Source of the DNA: Marinobacter sp. BW6
GTDB taxonomy: Bacteria; Pseudomonadota; Gammaproteobacteria; Pseudomonadales; Oleiphilaceae
NCBI RefSeq assembly: GCF_008107725.1
Contig: NZ_VIRN01000037.1
Location: 186,001 to 250,000 of the forward strand
Reading direction: 5' to 3'
DNA: 64,000 nt
The notes beneath the pieces were generated by a model that worked only from the letters and a program-made list of their open reading frames with translations, was not told where the DNA came from and searched no databases. Below are positions 58,907 through 64,000 of this stretch, piece after piece (the stretch's first letter is position 1; each line of letters starts with the position of its first letter). Both the position numbers and the translations under genes were made by a program.

Positions 58907-60583
58907 TTACTTGTTGTTCGCCTCGTCCCGCAGTTCACGGCGCAGGATCTTGCCCACGTTGGTCTTGGGCAGTTCGTCACGGAACTCGAACTTCTTGGGT
59001 ACCTTGTAGGCGGTGAGCCGCTCGCGACAGAATTCCTTGAGCTCGTTTTCCGTCACACCTTCAGCCGTCGGTACCAGGTAAACCTTGACGGCTTCACCGC
59101 TCTTCGCGTCAGGCACGCCAACGGCAGCACACTCAACCACCTTCGGATGACTGCTGACCACGTCTTCAATTTCGTTCGGGAACACGTTGAAACCCGAAAC
59201 GATGATCATGTCCTTCTTGCGATCCACAATGCGGATGTAGCCGTCTTCCTGGATCAGGGCGATATCGCCGGTGCGCAGGTAGCCGTCCTCGGTGAAGGAC
59301 TTCTGGGTGTCTTCCGGGCGCTGCCAGTAACCACGCATGACCTGCGGGCCTTTCACACACAGCTCGCCAGGCTCGCCCAGGGGCGTCTCATTACCTTCTT
59401 CATCGAGGGTTATGACCTGCGTGGACGGAATCGGCAGGCCAATAGTACCAATCTGAATGGCGCTATGCGGATTGAAGGTGACCACCGGGGAGGTTTCAGT
59501 CATGCCGAAGCCTTCGCAGATCTCACAGCCGGTGACTCGCTCCCACATCTTGGCGGTATCACTGGTCAGCGCCATACCGCCTGACGAGGTCAGCTTCAGG
59601 TTGCTGAAGTCCAGGTCCTGGAATTCTTCGTTGTTGCAAAGCGCAACAAACAGCGTATTCAGGCCAAGAAACGCGGTGAACTTGTGGTTCTTCAGTTCCT
59701 TCACGAAGCCCGGAATATCCCGCGGGTTTGGAATCAATACGTTGTGGGCGCCCGCCTCAAGCATAATGCCGCAGTTCAGGGTAAAGGAATAAATGTGATA
59801 CAGCGGCAGCGGTGCAATCACCACTTCCTGCCCCTCAACCACCATGTCTTCCATCATCGGACGGGTCTGCAGGAGGTTGGCCACCAGGTTACCGTGAGTC
59901 AGCATCGCGCCTTTCGCCACACCGGTCGTACCACCGGTGTACTGGAGCACAGCAATGTCGTCCTGCTTGCACTCAACCGGGGTGAACTTCTCACGGGCGC
60001 CGGCACTCAGGACGGCCGGGAGTTTGTGCGCCTGGGGAATATTGAACGGCGGCACCATCTTTTTGACGTGCTTGACCACCGCATTCATCAGGGTACGCTT
60101 GAGCGGCGAATGCATGTCCGCGATTTCGGTAACAATCACGTGCTCAATGCCGGTATGGGGCAGTACCTTCTCTGCGTTCTCGGCCATGTTGGCCAGAACC
60201 ACCAGGGCTTTGGCACCTGAATCGTTGAACTGGTGTTCCATTTCCCGCGTGGTGTACAGCGGGTTGGTATTCACTACAATCAGTCCAGCCCGCATGGCGC
60301 CAAAAACAACGACCGGGTACTGGCTGACATTGGGCATCTGCACGGCAATACGGTCGCCGGGTTTCAGGTCGGTCTTGTTCTGAAGCCAGGCCGCAAAGTT
60401 ACGGCTCTGAGTGTCGAGGTCACGGTAAGTGAGAGTTGCGCCAACAGCACTGAATGCGGGACGGTCGGCAAATTTTTTGACCGACTGCTCGAACACATCC
60501 ACCATGCTTTTGTATTTGTTCAGGTCCACCTCGCGGGGCACGCCGGCGGGGTATTTATCCTGATAGAACTGCTCAAAATCCAT
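58907..60583 (-). CDS. fadD: long-chain acyl-CoA synthetase
   Basis: AMP-forming ligase that activates fatty acids for beta-oxidation or lipid synthesis. P-loop YTGGTTGVAKGAMLTH is near 213, FGMTETSPVV near 358, DRKKDMIIVSGFNVFPNEIE (landmark KKDMIIVSGFNVFP) in the C-domain, and KTNVGKILRREL carries the adenylation lysine. AGGAG abuts the first ATG, so the ATG at 60583 (MDFEQFYQDK) fits better than 60589; 558 residues. Divergent from the MaoC gene. Confidence 0.93.
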   Translation of the reverse strand: MDFEQFYQDKYPAGVPREVDLNKYKSMVDVFEQSVKKFADRPAFSAVGATLTYRDLDTQSRNFAAWLQNKTDLKPGDRIAVQMPNVSQYPVVVFGAMRAGLIVVNTNPLYTTREMEHQFNDSGAKALVVLANMAENAEKVLPHTGIEHVIVTEIADMHSPLKRTLMNAVVKHVKKMVPPFNIPQAHKLPAVLSAGAREKFTPVECKQDDIAVLQYTGGTTGVAKGAMLTHGNLVANLLQTRPMMEDMVVEGQEVVIAPLPLYHIYSFTLNCGIMLEAGAHNVLIPNPRDIPGFVKELKNHKFTAFLGLNTLFVALCNNEEFQDLDFSNLKLTSSGGMALTSDTAKMWERVTGCEICEGFGMTETSPVVTFNPHSAIQIGTIGLPIPSTQVITLDEEGNETPLGEPGELCVKGPQVMRGYWQRPEDTQKSFTEDGYLRTGDIALIQEDGYIRIVDRKKDMIIVSGFNVFPNEIEDVVSSHPKVVECAAVGVPDAKSGEAVKVYLVPTAEGVTENELKEFCRERLTAYKVPKKFEFRDELPKTNVGKILRRELRDEANNK

Positions 60584-60771
60584 CACCATCTCCTGTTTGG
60601 CGCTTATGATTGTAATGATTTACCGATGTCAGGTTGTTCAAAAAATCAACCCTACAAAAGTATCAGCCTCAAAAAAGTGGGGAGAGAATAGCAGTTTTGT
60701 AACCGATGAGGTAGTTTTCGAGACCTTGACCAGAACACCTGTACTCAATTGACTATAGTGCGGAGCACTCG

Positions 60772-61257
60772 ATGAGCGACACCCTTGATACCCTGGAAAA
60801 TATCACTTACGACGAGCTGAACGAGGGCGATACCGCCACGTTTACACGCACCCTATCGGAAGACGAACTGGTCCTGTTTGCGGCGGTCTCCGGTGATGTA
60901 AACCCGGTACACCTGGACTCCGAATTTGCAGCAGGCTCCATGTTCAAGGAACGGATCGCCCACGGTATGTGGAGCGGTTCCCTGATCTCGGCGGCGCTTG
61001 CTACGGTGATGCCTGGTCCTGGCACCATCTACCTGGAGCAGAGCCTGTCCTTCAAGCGCCCGGTGAAACTGGAAGACACCCTTACCGTCCAGTTGAAGGT
61101 CCTTCGCAAAGAACCCAAAGGCCGGATCGTGGTCGAGTGCGACGTACGCAACCAGAACGATCAGCAGGTGGTCATCGGGGAAGCAAAAGTGATCGCACCA
61201 AAGGAAAAAGTGTCTCTGCACAAACCCAGGCTGCCGAAAATCACCATCGAGAACTGA
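60772..61257 (+). CDS. MaoC-like (R)-specific enoyl-CoA hydratase
   Basis: Single hot-dog hydratase of 161 residues. Catalytic D42 and H47 are in SGDVNPVHLDSEFA, followed by FKERIAHGMWSGSLIS. This is the PhaJ type that makes (R)-3-hydroxyacyl-CoA from beta-oxidation enoyl-CoA. GGAG lies 6 bases before the ATG. Divergent from fadD, so both may answer to the same lipid signal in the 188-base gap. Whether polyhydroxyalkanoate is made cannot be seen here. Confidence 0.88.
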   Translation: MSDTLDTLENITYDELNEGDTATFTRTLSEDELVLFAAVSGDVNPVHLDSEFAAGSMFKERIAHGMWSGSLISAALATVMPGPGTIYLEQSLSFKRPVKLEDTLTVQLKVLRKEPKGRIVVECDVRNQNDQQVVIGEAKVIAPKEKVSLHKPRLPKITIEN

Positions 61258-61268
61258 GAACCAGGCAT

Positions 61269-61304
61269 CGGGCAGCCCTCGCTGGCTGTCCGATTGTTTT
61301 CTTC
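61269..61304 (+). terminator. terminator of the MaoC gene
   Basis: CGGGCAGCC/GGCTGTCCG (61269-61277 with 61284-61292; one G-U pair) followed by ATTGTTTTCTTC. It lies between convergent genes and touches the agmX-like stop. Confidence 0.7.
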
Positions 61305-62298
61305 AGCCGGGCAGGAAGTCTATCGGGAACCGCACCCTACGAGCCTCAACATTGTCAGCCCCGAAATTGAAAAGCCGAACCCGCATGGCAATCCGCTGCT
61401 CCAGCGTAGGATGCTCAAGCTCAGAGCTGACCACCTGACAGGCGGAAACTGAGCCATCCGGCTCAATCACCAGTTCCAGCAATACCTTGCCCTCGAGGGT
61501 GGGGTCCTGCCGCAGTTCCCGCCGGTACATCGAATAGAGTGCCGTTTTCTGGGCATCGAATACTTTTCGAATGTTACTCATTGTCCGTTCACCAACCGAC
61601 GGCGCAGCCTCCGCCGGCTTGGCGGCCACTTCTCGGAATTCTTCCGCCGGGGCATCAACCGCCTTGACCTGGTGTTCAGCCAACGCGACGGTGGTTTCCG
61701 GCGCCGGAGCGTCTTCGACACCGCCACTTCCACTGAGGACTTGCTGAGAATCCTCGGGCGATTGGGTTACTTCAGTCGCGTCCGCCTGCGTATTGACCGC
61801 AAACTTCCGGGCTGGGGTCGTTTCGGGCGACCTGAGTGAAGCCAGTTTGTCTCTCATAGCCAGCAGCCCGGAGCGGGACGCTTTCTCCCGGGCTTGCTCG
61901 GTGGTCTGTTTCGGCTTTGGTAGGACCTGAGGTTCGGCTTCTGGTTTCGGGGCAGGCGCAGGGTCAGGCTCTACCTCGGCCACTTTCGGTTCCGGCTGCT
62001 TTGGTTTCTCTTTCGTCACTTCCGGTTCTGACTCAGGCTCAGGTTCTGGATCGGGCTGGGCCGGCTCCGGTGGCACCACCGGTTTCGGCTTCTCCACCAG
62101 GCGCGCCAGCCGGGGAGGAACCTTCTCCGCCTCGCTTCGCTCAATCTCCGGGACCTCCAGCATTGGGATCAGGAACGCCGGGGGCAAAAACAGCGTAAGC
62201 ATCACCAGTACGATAGCCGAGAATCTTCGACCCTCGCCGAGATCACGACTCCATGGCAGCCCCGAACCACCCACAGAGGAATATCCGTTATCAGCCAT
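61303..62298 (-). CDS. TonB-like energy transducer with AgmX/PglI C-terminal domain
   Basis: 331 residues. One membrane helix near 26-48 (FSAIVLVMLTLFLPPAFLIP), then a long Pro/Glu/Lys periplasmic region (55-140) and a C-terminal AgmX/PglI-type domain (RTMSNIRKVFDAQKTALYSM, then RELRQDPTLEGKVLLELVIE). That domain is a TonB-like fold. ATG 62298 overlaps the exbD stop by 8 bases and has GGAGG; the longer frame to 62352 reads exbD sequence. It should carry energy from the ExbB/D motor to an unknown envelope target. Confidence 0.85.
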   Translation of the reverse strand: MADNGYSSVGGSGLPWSRDLGEGRRFSAIVLVMLTLFLPPAFLIPMLEVPEIERSEAEKVPPRLARLVEKPKPVVPPEPAQPDPEPEPESEPEVTKEKPKQPEPKVAEVEPDPAPAPKPEAEPQVLPKPKQTTEQAREKASRSGLLAMRDKLASLRSPETTPARKFAVNTQADATEVTQSPEDSQQVLSGSGGVEDAPAPETTVALAEHQVKAVDAPAEEFREVAAKPAEAAPSVGERTMSNIRKVFDAQKTALYSMYRRELRQDPTLEGKVLLELVIEPDGSVSACQVVSSELEHPTLEQRIAMRVRLFNFGADNVEARRVRFPIDFLPG

Positions 62299-62779
62299 TG
62301 CGGACCTCCCCTTCAACAGCCAGCCGCACCTGCCGATATTGCTCATCCACACAGGTCTGCATGACCTTCCGAAGCAACCGGTAATCGGTATCCCGACCCG
62401 CCATAATGGTCACCTCAAGCCCCTCCTCGGGAATTTGGGACCAGCGGTTTCGGCGCCATGAAAGCTCTTCAGACAGGCCAGCGATATAGGTGTCGCTCGT
62501 CTCAATGCCCTCCAGTCTTGCCACTTCACTGCCCTGGACCAGAATGGCATTGCCCGTCACCTGGACTGTCAGGCTCTCAACAGCCTCCTGTTGAGCCGTG
62601 GACTTTGGCAGTGGCACGTCCGCGGTGTTCTGCATCACTTTCACATCCGAGGAATTCACCATCAGGAAAAACACCAGGATGGTAAAGATGTCCATCAGCG
62701 AAACCAGGTTCAGGCCCCCTGGCTTGTGCATCCGGCCGTAATGCCGACGTATTCTTTTTGCCTTGCGAGACGTTTTCAT
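62291..62779 (-). CDS. ExbD/TolR-type biopolymer transport protein (first copy next to transducer)
   Basis: 162 residues with one membrane helix (LVSLMDIFTILVFFLMVNSS) that carries the ExbD aspartate (LMDIF), and a periplasmic ExbD domain. The N-terminus is basic (KTSRKAKRIRRHYGRMHKPG). ATGA overlap with the upstream exbD. Part of a four-gene proton-motor set. Confidence 0.9.
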   Translation of the reverse strand: MKTSRKAKRIRRHYGRMHKPGGLNLVSLMDIFTILVFFLMVNSSDVKVMQNTADVPLPKSTAQQEAVESLTVQVTGNAILVQGSEVARLEGIETSDTYIAGLSEELSWRRNRWSQIPEEGLEVTIMAGRDTDYRLLRKVMQTCVDEQYRQVRLAVEGEVRNG

Positions 62780-63306
62780 GCGCCCTCCGCTCGTTCGGCG
62801 CTGCTGCTTGCTGCAAGCTGTCTGTCCTCGGGCGCATCCATCAGGGAGACATCAGGAAACAGCTCCCCTTCAACCACGCTGGCCGCAACCACCGCCGGAT
62901 AAGAACGGACGGTATCCATCGCCGTGACCAGCGTCTGGTAATCAATGTCCGGTCCGACTTCCAACACGACGTCGGTTTTCTCCGGCACCCGGTTTTTTAT
63001 CTGCCGTAGTACCTGACGAAGGTTCGCGAAATCCTGCCCATGCTGGCCCACCGGCAGCACCCGGATCAGGCCGCGGTCGCTGTCGGCAATCTCGATACCT
63101 TCGGGAATCAAAGTAACCACGAGCCGGAACTCCTCTGGCTCCGGCGCCTGCCCGGATTGCATACCCGGAAAATTCAGCTCAATCATCCGGACCTGGCTGA
63201 ATACCATGCCAAGCAACAGGACGGGTACCAGCACAATCATGAGGTTGAGAAAGGCGGTGATATCCAGCTCCGGCGATGCATTTAACCTGCGGTGACGGCG
63301 TCTCAT
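62776..63306 (-). CDS. ExbD/TolR-type biopolymer transport protein (second copy)
   Basis: 176 residues. One membrane helix (LDITAFLNLMIVLVPVLLLG) with the aspartate in ELDITAFLN. The periplasmic part is ExbD-like (EEFRLVVTLIPEGIEIADSD, QTLVTAMDTVRSYP). It differs strongly from its neighbour exbD, so it is not a recent duplicate. It starts 9 bases after exbB. Confidence 0.9.
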   Translation of the reverse strand: MRRRHRRLNASPELDITAFLNLMIVLVPVLLLGMVFSQVRMIELNFPGMQSGQAPEPEEFRLVVTLIPEGIEIADSDRGLIRVLPVGQHGQDFANLRQVLRQIKNRVPEKTDVVLEVGPDIDYQTLVTAMDTVRSYPAVVAASVVEGELFPDVSLMDAPEDRQLAASSSAERAEGA

Positions 63307-63315
63307 GGCATGGAC

Positions 63316-63987
63316 TCAGGCGGCGGATGAGCGGGCGACGTTGCCCGCAACAGGGCTGGAACCGGGATCAGACACAATGTTCAGCAATTTCACCCCGGCC
63401 ATTTCAAAACTATCCACAATCTCGTTGGTCCGGGTCTGCAGTACCGCATGAAACATGAGCAACGGAATGGCCGACATCAGGCCGAAGGCCGTGGTGTTCA
63501 TCGCCACGGAAATACTTTCGGACAACAGGCTGGCTTTCTGGGAGGGGTCTGCCGCCGCTACGGCGGTAAAAGCGGCAATAAGACCAATAATGGTTCCCAA
63601 AAGGCCGAGCAGTGTGGCGATATTGGCCAGGGTCGCCAGGTACTGGGTGCGTTTTTCCAGGCGCGGCAGCACTTCCATCAGGCCCTCTTCCATGGCGTAT
63701 TCAATATCCTCCCGCCGGCTGTTGCTAAGCAGCCGGCCAATGCCGGCTCCCATGATCGAGGCAATGGCACTGTCGGAGTTGGTGGCAGCTTTCATGGCCC
63801 GCTGATAATCGCGTTTCCGAAGCAGCGGCAGGATGCCTCGCTCAAAGGCAATCCGGTTACGCCGTCTCACGGCAGAGAGATAAAAGAACCGCTCCAGAGT
63901 AATGGCCAAACCCAACGCCAATACGACAGCGATGGGGTACATGAAGGGCCCGCCTTCCTGGAAAAAACGTACGATGGTATCCAGCAT
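63316..63987 (-). CDS. ExbB/TolQ/MotA-type proton channel protein
   Basis: 223 residues with three membrane helices (near 18-36, 112-135 and 152-175). Family marks are LATLANIATLLGLLGTIIGL, ISVAMNTTAFGLMSAIPLLM. This is the channel subunit that forms a pentamer around two ExbD. GGAG precedes the ATG. Upstream continues beyond the window edge. Confidence 0.93.
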   Translation of the reverse strand: MLDTIVRFFQEGGPFMYPIAVVLALGLAITLERFFYLSAVRRRNRIAFERGILPLLRKRDYQRAMKAATNSDSAIASIMGAGIGRLLSNSRREDIEYAMEEGLMEVLPRLEKRTQYLATLANIATLLGLLGTIIGLIAAFTAVAAADPSQKASLLSESISVAMNTTAFGLMSAIPLLMFHAVLQTRTNEIVDSFEMAGVKLLNIVSDPGSSPVAGNVARSSAA

Positions 63988-64000
63988 GATTGTTCTCCGG

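Overview
The window is an ordinary chromosomal region of a gammaproteobacterium. Gene order and protein style are closest to Marinobacter, between the Pseudomonadales and the Alteromonadales. The evidence is the conserved run leuCDB-asd-fimV-truA-trpF-accD-folC-SPOR-cvpA-purF-metZ, the pabB/thrH/cysH/cysB cluster with a MalT-like regulator, holB-pilZ, and many lipid genes. The genus is inferred from recalled synteny; no search was run. No tRNA, rRNA, CRISPR array, prophage or insertion sequence was found.

Layout. Bases 1-23658 form one nearly unbroken minus-strand block, transcribed from right to left: leuC, leuD, leuB, asd, fimV, truA, trpF, trpB, trpA, accD, folC, SPOR protein, cvpA, purF, metZ, ftsK, lolA, rarA, serS (cut by the window edge). 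It covers leucine, tryptophan, methionine, purine, fatty-acid and folate synthesis plus chromosome segregation and envelope assembly. Several genes overlap by a few bases or use GTG/TTG starts. A divergent LysR gene starts at 24081 and is convergent with an MFS transporter whose 5' end lacks a normal start. Bases 26390-28424 hold prmB-aroC. Bases 28520-36224 hold a minus-strand run: DUF58, TgpA-like transglutaminase, holB, pilZ, alpha/beta hydrolase, DUF4892 protein, patatin. Bases 36414-38705 hold three secreted proteins of unknown role. Bases 38926-45872 hold pabB, thrH, cysH, cysB and a 906-residue MalT/LuxR regulator. Bases 46140-53070 hold mlaA, a second patatin, exeA, gspB and dinG, the last four tightly packed. 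Bases 53157-61257 hold lipid genes (thioesterase, KAS III, fadD, MaoC hydratase) around the helicase hrpA. The right edge is an ExbB-ExbD-ExbD-AgmX/TonB energy-coupling cluster.

The most unusual signal is noncoding. Three copies (23791-23895, 23936-24042, 26252-26366) of a structured element share a 55-base core that folds into two small hairpins. In each copy the core is enclosed by a 25-30 bp stem whose sequence differs completely from the other copies but is self-complementary. Two further small hairpin repeats, several terminators, a possible small RNA gene (45985-46113) and a terminator-like hairpin in the truA leader are also described.
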